This document shows, one piece after another, positions 1-9,400 of a stretch of DNA of 29,695 nt. The stretch's first letter is position 1, and the number at the start of each line of letters is the position of its first letter. The notes under the pieces are model-generated. The model ran no database searches. It had not been told where the DNA came from and worked only from the letters and a program-made list of their open reading frames with translations. The translations under genes were made by a program, and so were the position numbers. Location of the stretch: NCBI GenBank assembly GCA_018398765.1, contig JAHBMJ010001522.1:1-29695 (forward strand). The letters run 5' to 3'. Source of the stretch: Chromera velia (taxonomy: Eukaryota; Sar; Chromeraceae).

Positions 1-838
1 CACCCATGATCTTCCCCGCCCCCCCGTTCATAAGCGTGACCAAAAAGAGGATGTGACGATCGAAAAATGTTGCCTGATTGAAAGACCAGGTAAGTAGGGT
101 CAACTGGGTGCATTCAGGAAACTTGCTGCCTTTGCAAAGTGCAGAGCAGAGGCAGAAAGTGGGGCGCGTGATTGCAATTTCCGTAGTGACCGTGGATCAT
201 GATGGCAACAAGGACCCTAAATTGCTGCGATCCGCGAAAGAGATCGAACGACGTCGACAAGGTCCTCAGAGAGATAGTCAGCATGCTGCTCGAAAAAAAG
301 TTTGCAGCTATGCATGGAAACTGCTCCCCTGTGTGGTCGTTCATCCGAATTTCAAGTGGATGGACACTGGCTTTCTTGTCGACATTCACCGACAGACCTA
401 GCTTTCTTGTCGACATTTACCGACAGACCTAGCGACAGATGAAGCAAATGGCAGGGAAACACAAATTTTAAACATTCTTACAGTTTTTTTGAGGACCGCC
501 ATAGGTGTTCCGACGTGAAGATTGACGCGTCGTTTGAATAACCTCCCTTAACTTAAGTACCACTTAATTGAAAGAATATAATCAAGATGAGTTATATCTG
601 CAGCATCATTTTTCAAGAGACCGTCTGCATATGCGGCACTGATGGTCAAAACACTGCCCAAACGGGGGTATACTTCGGGGAGTATAATTTTTGTATAATT
701 TAATTTTGTTAAGTGCCCTCCAAAATGTATGCTATGACAAAGCGGCCCTTTTTTAAGTTTTGCGCTGTGATCGGCCTCTGCGCGCACGGCCTCGGTAAGC
801 CCGTTTGGCCCCCGGCGTAATGTGTTGCTTGAAAAAGC
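1..838. other. Non-coding stretch, no gene recognised
   Basis: I see no credible gene here. The short open frames on both strands overlap one another and have no recognisable domain or consistent splice structure. The only clear structure is a 31 bp tandem duplication, listed separately. Base composition is mixed, with AT-rich stretches around 540-720 and GC-rich stretches around 770-820. Confidence 0.5.
370..431. repeat. 31 bp tandem duplication (two copies)
   Basis: Two adjacent 31 bp copies begin GCTTTCTTGTCGACATT and end CGACAGACCTA. They differ by one C/T transition. This is a simple local duplication with no evident function. Confidence 0.85.
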
Positions 839-1259
839 TATACCAAGACCAACTTAATTTGGTACGATTATGATTGCAATTGTAAATATAACAAATATTT
901 TTATCACGCAAACAGTCTTTTAAGACTTGCAACATGTTTCTGATAATATTTGAGAAGTCTGTATAAATTTTCAAGTTCGTATGCACCACCGATTATGTTT
1001 GCAAAAAATATGAAAATTCAAAGCCGGGCGGCCCCGGAAACCCAAAAAATTGAATCCCGATTTTGAAATTTCATATTTTTTACAAATCTAATCGGTGGTG
1101 CGTACGAACTTAAAAATTTTTACAGACTTTACAAATATTATCAGAAACATGTTACAAGTCCCAAAAGACTGTTTGCACAATAAAAATATTTTTCATATTT
1201 GCAATCACAATCGTAATTGGCTGTATGGGTTTGCCAAATTGAGTTGGTCTTGGTATAGG
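839..1259. repeat. Foldback (inverted-repeat) element of about 420 bp
   Basis: The left arm (about 839-1022) is the imperfect reverse complement of the right arm (about 1062-1259). They are separated by a GC-richer loop of about 39 bp. The arms share ACCACCGATTA near the loop and GGTCTTGGTATA at the outer ends. The right arm has about 20 extra bases near 1216-1237. The sequence GTGTTGC lies just outside both ends (822-828 and 1259-1265) and could be a target duplication, but the left copy sits 10 bases from the arm end. It resembles a foldback transposon or a MITE. No coding capacity is evident. Confidence 0.7.
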
Positions 1260-1686
1260 TGTTGCACGTACAAAAAGCATGCATGCGCGCATCAAATTTA
1301 AATTCTCAATCTGGTGCAATTTTGGCCGTCTGGAGAGGATTTCAGCCTCTTTAGCGGCGAAGCTAGCTTCACTTAGGAGGCGAATCACAGGCTGATCAAT
1401 ACAACAGGTCGTCAGTAGTAAGTAGAGCTCTGAGATGCTGGGTCTTTTGTGTTGCAATTCACTAAATAGAGATCGAAATGCATAGCATTTCAAAGTCGAT
1501 GTTACAACTACAAACTGTGTTGTAAGCTTTCCTACTGCACTTCATCTGAAGCTAGACTGCCTTCTATCGATCTTTTTTCTTTTCTGGCGAACCTCTAGAA
1601 GTTTCTACAGACTTCGACGGTCTCCTCTGCTTCTTTGTAAGAGAGCAGGCCTCTAGAAGGCCAGGAAGGCCTTGTGAAAGTGCTTG

Positions 1687-1798
1687 CACCCTAATGAATT
1701 GGGAGTTGAATTGGGCGTCGAATTGGTAGTACTACCAATTTTTTACCGCCAGTAACTCCCAATTTTAAAAAATTGGTACCTAGTCTAATGAAAGAAGT
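1687..1798. repeat. Left terminal inverted repeat, outer part
   Basis: This is the outer part of the left arm and matches 3888-3999 in reverse complement with only a few substitutions. It is cut off at 1798 by the hAT-type insertion, and its inner continuation begins at 2574. Confidence 0.85.
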
Positions 1799-2573
1799 CA
1801 GGGTTGCTTTTCTGGTCAGTAACGGGTCTAGTCTACCGGCAATTGCCGGTAACCGGTAATGGCCTCAGTCTGCCTTCCTTTTACCGACAAAAAAAATAAT
1901 AAAAATTAGGGTCCCAATATAACAGCGTCTGTCCAACAACATAACAGCATCATTAGAGAGCGATCAAAGTAAGAGACAAAAAAAGTCTACTTCTTTCTGA
2001 AAAACGAGGAGATGGTAAGCCTGCGGCTCTGTACTTGCGCAGCCCCTACCCGGTTTGCTAAGGGGGGAGGAGCAAGAAGAACATTACCTCCTCGAGCTCC
2101 TCCCGTGGTGTGGCTGGGTCTAGGGCTGGGTGGTCTCGGACGGAAAGAGGAAGGGGCGGATGCGGCTGCTGCACTTTGATTGGGGGGACCGCTCAAACTT
2201 TGAGGCGGACTCTTTCCGTTGTTAGAATCGTGCGGGTGCATCTGTCTGGGCCAGCTGTGGTCATTGCGGCCAGCGGTTCTCTGTTTTTGGGCTCCAAGTG
2301 CAAGATAGGACCCATCGCTTCGACATGCGTCATCTTCAAGCACACTGGCCGCATAGCTGTCCCTACAGATGACGCATTGACTTTTTGAATTGACCTTAAG
2401 TCTAACCTTAAGTGATTGATTGATTGACCTATAACCTATGACTTAGGTTATTGAAAAGTGTTAGTAACTGTTAGAATTTTGCCTAGTCTTTGCCAACTGC
2501 CAGCAAACTCTGCTGGTAATTACCGGTTACCGGTAATAAAGCTTGTCTACCGCCGAAAAAATCGGCAACCCTG
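1799..2573. mobile_element. Non-autonomous hAT-type DNA transposon, 775 bp
   Basis: The ends are CAGGGTTGC at 1799 and GCAACCCTG at 2573, a terminal inverted repeat of the CAGGG type known in hAT elements. A perfect 8 bp direct repeat, AAAGAAGT, flanks it at 1791-1798 and 2574-2581, and hAT elements make 8 bp duplications. Inside the ends lie imperfect inverted copies of an ACCGGTAA-rich segment (about 1836-1860 and 2517-2537). The matching site in the uninterrupted right arm (3888-3895) carries one copy of the 8-mer. No hAT transposase is encoded. The centre (about 2010-2390) is GC-rich and may be captured host sequence. Confidence 0.88.
1987..2343 (-). pseudogene. GC-rich Pro/Ser/Ala-rich open frame inside the hAT element, possible captured exon
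   Basis: A 118-residue open frame runs on the minus strand, rich in Ser, Pro, Ala and Arg and with no recognised domain. It sits in an island of higher GC than the AT-rich transposon ends around it. On the minus strand the frame contains a possible donor, GAGGAG followed by GTAATG, near 2085, and a possible acceptor, TTGAAG, near 2335. This would fit one captured host exon. Capture of gene fragments by non-autonomous DNA transposons is well known in plants. Chance openness of a GC-rich stretch is the alternative. I know no function for it. Confidence 0.25.
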
Positions 2574-2830
2574 AAAGAAGTACATGGAGTTTGAAGCTAA
2601 ACTTTTGTGTACGGGCTAAACAGGGGCTCACTAATCTCTAGCCACAGTCATTAGAGTCTAATTCATTACTAAAAACAAATTCTATGAACACTTAGAGTCA
2701 CCTAAAAATTAGGAATTACCAATTTTTTTCTAGGACTAACTACCAATTTTTGAGAAAATCAACACCCAATTTTTTTTTTTTGACTACCAATTTTATAACT
2801 TCTCCTAGAAAGTAAAATATATGTGGAAAG
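2574..2830. repeat. Left terminal inverted repeat, inner part
   Basis: This continues the left arm after the insertion, starting with the second AAAGAAGT copy. It matches about 3690-3895 in reverse complement. The shared blocks include ATGGAGTTTGAAGCTAAA, GAACACTTAGAGTCACC and repeated ACCAATTTT motifs. The inner limit is approximate because the homology fades into runs of T. Confidence 0.7.
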
Positions 2831-3131
2831 AAAGAACGTTGTAACAGAACAGTGTTGCGGCTGCACAGAACTTCATAAATCCATAAGTTTTGTATAGTTT
2901 CATAGTGTTATTGATGCTTGAAGTCCCTCTTGGCGTGACATATCAGTAAAATATGCTTGCATGGCTTTCTTTCTCTTGCACAACCATGCAAAAACCAGAT
3001 CTTCCAGAATAAAACGATCATATGAATAACGTCCCCCCTGTAGGATAAAACGTTTGCAAAAAAAAAAAAAGAAAAAATTGAAAAGTGAAAGTTCTCGTCA
3101 GTGCCCCCCTCTTCCCCAGCGCTCTGCAACC

Positions 3132-3458
3132 ATGGTCGCACAAAGCCGACAGAGGGAGAGGTCAAAGGAAATGGACAAGGATGGATTTGTCATCTCCATC
3201 GAGTTTTGGGAGCGATTCACTGTGCGGAGAGAGCTGAACATCGCTCATGCGATGTTTTCAGATGTCAAGTTCACCGTGAAGATTTTGGAGCTAAAAGAGC
3301 TCACAGATGATCACAGAAAAAAGGTAGACATCGGAATTTTCCTAGATGATTCCTTGGTCATTTTTCAGTACACCCATGTTGTCCCCCCCCAAAATCTGTC
3401 AGAGGAGAAGAAGAAGGAATATAATCTCCATTTGAGATGTCTGGGAACCACTAAGTAG
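3132..3458 (+). CDS. 108-codon ORF of unknown function in the TIR element core
   Basis: The ORF starts at an ATG in a strong eukaryotic context (CAACCATGG) and ends at TAG, with an AATAAA about 200 bases downstream. The predicted 108-residue protein is charged. It has a basic N-terminus (QSRQRERSK), then a mixed hydrophobic/charged segment (residues about 22-80) resembling a small folded domain, and a C-terminus with EEKKKEY. I recognise no family. The frame stays open upstream to 3054 across a poly(A) run, but no better start is seen there. It lies between the inverted repeats, so it may be transposon cargo, a captured host gene or a transposon-encoded protein. Chance remains possible at this length. 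Confidence 0.4.
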   Translation: MVAQSRQRERSKEMDKDGFVISIEFWERFTVRRELNIAHAMFSDVKFTVKILELKELTDDHRKKVDIGIFLDDSLVIFQYTHVVPPQNLSEEKKKEYNLHLRCLGTTK

Positions 3459-3659
3459 GAGATGTTCGGGAGAGAGGGGCATGATTTGAACAAAGATCAG
3501 CAGCCACTGTTTGACATATGGAGGGATTATGAATTCTGGTAGGCTTACATGGTCAATTGGATCGATTTTCGCTCTGTTTTTTATACTGGTACGTGCAGCT
3601 TGTGTAGAGCTGTCCACTGTTCGTTTTGCATTGCGTTAGCCGTGCATTATGACATACAA

Positions 3660-3665
3660 AATAAA
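3660..3665 (+). promoter_or_regulatory. Putative polyadenylation signal for the 3132-3458 ORF
   Basis: A perfect AATAAA lies 195 bases after the stop codon of the small ORF, just before the right inverted repeat. The position is plausible for a short transcript, but the motif is common in AT-rich DNA. Confidence 0.4.
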
Positions 3666-3689
3666 AGTTTCAAGTTGAGTCCCATTTTT

Positions 3690-3999
3690 TTTTTTTTGTA
3701 CTACCAATTTTTTTTCCGGCGGTCCTAAAAAATTCCCATTTAAAAATTGGTAACTCCCAATTTTTAGGTGACTCTAAGTGTTCATAGAATTTGTTCCTAG
3801 TAATGAATTAGAGTTTAATGACTGCAGCTAGACACTAGTGAGCCCCTGTCTAGCCCGTACACAAAATTTTAGCTTCAAACTCCATGCACTTCTTTCACTA
3901 GACTAGGTACCAATTTTTCAAAATTGGGAGTTACTAACGGTAAAAAATTGGTAGTACTACCAATTCGACGCCCAATTCAACTCCTAATTCATTAGGGTG
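3690..3999. repeat. Right terminal inverted repeat, uninterrupted
   Basis: This is the intact arm of the 2.3 kb element, the reverse complement of the split left arm. At 3888-3895 it carries a single ACTTCTTT, the complement of AAAGAAGT. It therefore shows what the left arm looked like before the hAT-type insertion. Confidence 0.8.
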
Positions 4000-6438
4000 G
4001 GACTCCATTTTGGCCTTGAAGTTCACTCTGCACGATTCAAAAGCGATCGGTCAGCTATTAGATCGGCCTTCCCATAGGCTTTCGCAGCCTTGCAGCAACC
4101 TGTCTGCCCTTTGTTTGATTGCTTTTCTGCTAGAAGGAGGCTGCTGTAAGCTTTGGGACTCTGTTTGTCTTTATAAGATCGATGTGAGCTTTCGATCGAT
4201 CTGTGACATCGATAGAAAGACTGTCAGGTCAGGGCTTGAAAGGAACCATCTCGCGAGCGCGCTCAGCTTCTGACCAACGTGCGAATACAATCTCATGTGG
4301 CGAAGTTAGCTGCAACATCGAAGCCGATTTTCGCACGTAGTGTAACTTACTAGTGTTTCACCTGAATTTTTTTATTTATTTTTTTACGTATGAGGAGCCT
4401 AGAAGTATATGCACAAGCATACCGCGTTACATGCATAGCTCGAGAATTTTTAAATTTAAAAAAATGAATTAGTGTCTAGATTAGTGTCGATTAATTTAAA
4501 AAATATATTATATATATAGAAAACATTAAATCGTTTGTTAAATAACTAAAGATAAGTAATAAATGATTTATTGCAATGATATGGTGCTCTCAAGCACTAT
4601 CACCGTTTTGTCCTATAGAGGTCGCCTTCGCAAACGGCAAGCATGCAGTACAAACGTCAGACAATCGCAAACGGCAAGCATGCAGTACAAACATGAGACA
4701 ATGGACACGCAGGTCTAGGGCTCCGGCCCCAAACATAATGTAATCCTGTATATTCAGAATCTTTAGTTTCGAACACATTTTTTTTAAATCGTTCTAGTGT
4801 GTTTTAAAATAATAAAATCACTGGTAATATCATTATGATCATGATCTTCTCATCATGGCTAGCTCAACCATGCATAAAATGAAAACTTAGGTTTAAACCT
4901 GTACTGAAAGAATATTCATATATATTGAGGGTGCGTCTGGAAACAGAAGCTGCCTTGCCGCGCGTCTTCTTATCGAGTAAGAGACCCGCAGGCAGGCAGG
5001 GCCCAAACGCGTCTGGCCACCACAAGGGCCGAGAAGCATGGATTCGTGCAACACAAAAAAACCAACCGAGACACGATCAACATACAACTTGAACACCTAT
5101 GCAATCTCAATCAATGCATCGAAGGATCACCATAGACATTCAGTCAGACTAAGCAAAGCTGCACTGGGATTGTTACTCTCCTCTTCCAGTGCTTCGCCGG
5201 TGCTCCTCAAGATCTCCTTCCAGTTCTGACTTTTTAAAAGAGTCTCTGACAGCGCGTTGTCAGATGCCCTTTTTTCCTTTAAGCCAGCACCAATTCAAAG
5301 AAAGAGTCAGTTCAGATGCAGTCCTCCAATCCAGAAAGCTGTTTACATTCATTGACTTGATCAGTCTCGTAAGTGTACAAAAGAAAGGAAACGCCAAGAG
5401 AGAAATTAACAGAAAAAACGACCAGGCCAGAGACAGGCGAGACGAAAGGAAAAAAGGGAGCCTCGTCCCTCCATCGCTTTGAAAAACCGATCGAGCGAGA
5501 AACAGGCTGGCTGAATGGCTGGCTGGCTGGCTTTCTTTTTCCTTTCACCAAATCTCCACCTTCATCCTCCTCCTTTTCTTCCTTCCTTTCTTCCTCCATG
5601 CCTTCCCCCGTCCAGCGTGGATCACATCACTCGACAGTTTCGAATTCACTCGATCGAACACTGGCCTGGCCTTGTCTCACGGACCACCAATATTTCCCTT
5701 TTATTAATCATAAGTCCAAAGAAACAGCACCACGATGCATGTCTGTCAAGGAAGGCGATCATCTAAGAGCGCTAAAAAAGGACTTCACGACATTTCAGAT
5801 CGAGCAGTTTTGCTGTCACAACATTTTCTCATCTAAAAGGTTCGTTTGCGACTGACTTGACTGACTGGAGCGATCACTTGATTGAAAAAACTGGAATTCC
5901 TTTTTTTTTTTCTTTCAGAGCAGCAAAACAAAACGAGCAGAAGACAAAGAAAGAAAGATCATGCGATCGCATTGCATTTCACAGACACGCATTTCAGACA
6001 TGGAAGACGACACGTTATGCAGCCACACACCCACGCACACAAGCAAAAGAACAACGCGAACGAGAAGAGGTCACGGGACATAATCAGAGAAGAGAGGATC
6101 CATTCTGATCAGTGTGGTGGGGCGATGAGAGACGCAGGCGCTAAACGGAGGAAGACAAGAAGGAGGCAGGCAAATCAGCGAGCGAGCCTTCAAGGGCTTT
6201 CTTCCTTGCCGTTTAGAGCGGGCCTCTGACCCTATCCCACCTGTCCCTCCGTGGACATTCATCAATCAGGATAAGACAAGGGGGGAGTAGAAAGAAAGTC
6301 AGAATCTTGTACAAACAAACACCCTCAAATCGTTCTTGTGTGCGTTTTCGTTCATTTCCGTCCGTCGTTCAAACCTTGAAAAGCCGTCACAACTTCTCTC
6401 CACCACAGTCGGTCCTCCCTCTTCTCTCCTCAACCCCT
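4000..6438. other. Gene-poor stretch between the transposon and the minus-strand gene
   Basis: I find no gene I can support. 4320-4580 and 4780-4900 are AT-rich. 5400-6300 has low-complexity purine/pyrimidine runs and GGCT repeats (5511-5530) that keep several frames open by composition alone. The right-hand part probably includes the 3' untranslated region of the minus-strand gene ending at 6439, but no clear AATAAA is seen on the minus strand close to that stop. Confidence 0.45.
4628..4701. repeat. 37 bp tandem duplication (two copies)
   Basis: Two adjacent 37 bp copies share TCGCAAACGGCAAGCATG and end in AGACAA, differing by a few bases near the 3' end. No function is evident. Confidence 0.85.
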
Positions 6439-9400
6439 CTACTGAAAGGGGGGAGGGGGCGGGGGGGGCACAAAGGAACCTGCCGTCTTTGAGTGATGCA
6501 GCGCGGGGGCCTTGGGAGGGGGAGGGGGGGGCACCTGCTGCTGCTGCTGCTGGCCACGCGCCATGTTCTCGAACCCCGGGGGAGGTGCAACGGCCCCTCC
6601 GGCAGATGGCTGGCCTGCAGCAGTTGTGGCGGCGACCCACTCCTGTGACCCCATGGAGGAACTGAGGGAGAAAGAGGAGGCGGGGGCGCTGCCTCTCCTC
6701 GAGGACGCCCTAGACTGACGAATAGGGGTTCCCTGCACAGGGCCGCCACCTGAGGACCCCACTGCAGTGGAGGACGCCTGCTTCTGAAGGAACAGACCAC
6801 CGGGCATGTTCACATCCAGGGGAGTGAGGGTGGACTGCCAGGGGCTGGGGGAAGCGTTGGTGGACCCGTCCCGAGGGGGAGGAGGGGGGGAGTAGGCGGG
6901 AAATTCAGGGGCTCCGGTAGCCGCAGTTCGTGGAGGGGGGGTCGGGGGAGCGTGAGGGTGGAAGACCTTGGAAGCAAATTCGGGAGGGGAGGGGGGTGCG
7001 GGCTGTGTGTGATGTCTGCTTGCGGTCCTCTCTCTTCTGACAATCTCGGGAGGGGAGACGGAGACGGGCGCTCCTCCAGCTGCGTATTCCCTCTCTGCGA
7101 TCTCCTTTCTGACAACGGCCAGACGAGCCTCTATGAAGTCCCTCTTGGGCTCTAGAATCTCCAGGGCCCTGCAAGCATTCAACAAACAAACATATCGTTT
7201 TGTTCGAACAAGCATTCAACGAATAATGCATGATCGAAGAAACTGATTCGATCAAAGTGCTTCTGTAGAATGATAGAGGATTTCTGAAGAGAGAAATGTG
7301 GACGATGAAGGAAAGAAACCAAAACAGAAGAAGAGTAAAACGAAGGAGAGAGCAAACAATCGTAACAGGCTGGCTTTTTTTGATTTGCCACCCTAGCTTT
7401 CCTCCCGACTGACTGACTTGGAGCATGCGTCCTCCTTGGCGAGCATCTTGTTTCCCTGCCAGTCGCCCGTGACGACTTCTGCGTCTTTGAGTGCAGCCTT
7501 CAGGATAGAGTCCTGCTGTGCGAGATGTCCGAGTGCAGGGAAGGAGACGGAGGCTTTGAACTTCGGGTTCCTCAAGTCTCTGTTGTCACCCCAGTCGGTC
7601 TCCATCGTCTTCTCCTTCTTCCGGATTCTGTGTTAAGAATATCAATCATAGAACAAAGAAAGAAAAGTACACAACAAATACGGCATAGGTCATTTCATGA
7701 GCCGAAGAAGATATTTAAGAAAGGCAGTTGATTAGCACGCAAGACGCCAACAAGAGAGGAAAGGGAAAGCTCGAATTGGCGAAGGGTCACGAGGGAGATG
7801 GCGAAGAAGTAAACAGAAGCGGATGACCTCGGAGCCGATGCGACAGGAAAGTACTTTCTGTCACTGCCTGACCTGCACAAGTTCAGCAGGAAGACGTTCA
7901 GTCTGGCGACGTTGCCTGACAGTTCTCTGCTTCCCTTGTCGGCAGCTGCAAGGGCAGCAGCAGAGGCGCCCCCAGCAGAGCTGTTCAGTCCCCCAGCCCC
8001 AGTCGAGGAAAAGTCTCCGAGAAGACTGAAGGGTCGGCTTGCCGTTCCTGGCAGAGTCGAATCGTCCTCTCCACCCCACAGAGAGAAGGGCTGGAACATC
8101 CCACCGGATCCTCCCAGCGATCTATCCGAGAAGCCTCTGTGAAGGCCCTCTCTAGTGGTCCTGGAACCTGAAGAGAAGGTGTTGCTCTTCTGAAGTTCAA
8201 TCCTCTCGTGGTCATCTCCGGTCTCAACCACTCTGCTGGACTCATCTCCTTCTCCCAGGCCTCCCTCGAGACATCCAGTGACTCTCTTGTCGAACTCAAA
8301 GTCGAAGTCTCCAATCTCCAGGGGCCTCTCCAGGGCACTTGCACCTGCGCCTGCCTCATCTTCCAGGTGACGGTGAGGGGTGTGGGGGCTGTTGGTGCCA
8401 GCTGAGGCGGAAGCGCCGGAGGTGCCGGATGCGAAGTAGGCAGGGGAGACGGTGGCACGGCGGGTAGGGAGACGGGTGCTCGCCTGGAAGAGAAGATCGC
8501 CGCGAGAAGGCAGGTTGCGGTGCACGAGGGGGAAAACATCAGCGGAGGCGGCGTCAGCGGCAGTAGGCGATTCGACGCTCTCGGGGTCTGCGACTGTGAT
8601 CATCTGGCCGCCTGTGTATCGGGAAGTCTCCTCCTCAATGTCCGCCTCTCCCTGAGTGTCTGCGGGGGGGGGAGAGCTGGGGTGCTCTGCTGCAGATGCA
8701 GAGGGGGGATGAGCCTCTGGACTCTGGGGGGGGGAGATGATACCACCTTCCGAGATGAGACGGGGAATAGGGGGAAGAGACTTGGTGACAGAGAGAGCAA
8801 TACCCTCAGCCGCCCTGGAGGCAGCTCGGTTCGGCCTTCTCATCACCATGGCAGGGGAAGAGAGGGGGGCCGTCTCCTCTTCATCGTTGGACCCGGCAAG
8901 CAGTGTGTGCAGGGCACTCAGCTCCTTCTCGAGATCGGAAATCCGACGGTCCTTGCTCACAAGCCTACAATTTAAAAGGCAAAGGAAAATGAAAAGGTAC
9001 CATACGGTTGCAAGACAGATACACCTTAAGGGAACTTCTTGTGGAAAGCGAAAAGAGCTTGCTTGGAACAGGGTCGTATCAAGAAGAAAGAAGAGCGCTA
9101 ACAACGAAAGAAAAGCGCTAACAACGAAAAGGGAATGCTGATATATTCCTCTATTGGAGGAGGAAGGCGGAGACAGACAGACAGACAGACAGAGGGATTC
9201 CTTGATTGACTTACACTTGCTCGAGATGTGCCAGTTTGACGGCCATGGCGTCTCTCTTTCTCTCTGCCTCGACCGCTCTCTGCTCAAGGAATGTCTTAAG
9301 GGACCCTCTGCTTCCTGTGCTTCCCTGTCCTTTCTTCGACTCGTCCCCTGAAGACGAAGAGGAAGAAACCTCCTCGTTCTCGTTGTCAACTGCCTCCTCC

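Larger units (their letters stand above)
1687..3999. mobile_element. 2.3 kb element with long terminal inverted repeats, family unassigned
   Basis: The sequence starting CACCCTAATGAATT at 1687 recurs as its reverse complement ending at 3999. Once a later insertion (1799-2573) is removed, the two ends match for roughly 300 bp. The ends are packed with the motif ACCAATTTT and its complement, including the palindrome AATTGGTAGTACTACCAATT in both arms. Such repeated subterminal motifs often serve as transposase binding sites. The core (about 2830-3690) holds one 108-codon ORF and no recognisable transposase, so this looks non-autonomous. I see no convincing target-site duplication: the flanks AAGTGCTTG and GGACTCCAT do not match. 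Mutator-like or foldback classes are possible, but I do not assign one. Confidence 0.75.

Noticed and set aside
1677-4009. A target-site duplication for the 2.3 kb TIR element
   Set aside because: I compared 2-10 bases on each side for several possible end points and found no matching direct repeat.
5373-6229. Overlapping plus-strand frames of 83-160 codons as genes
   Set aside because: Composition-driven frames with Lys/Arg or Ser runs, no domain, and several overlapping frames open at once.
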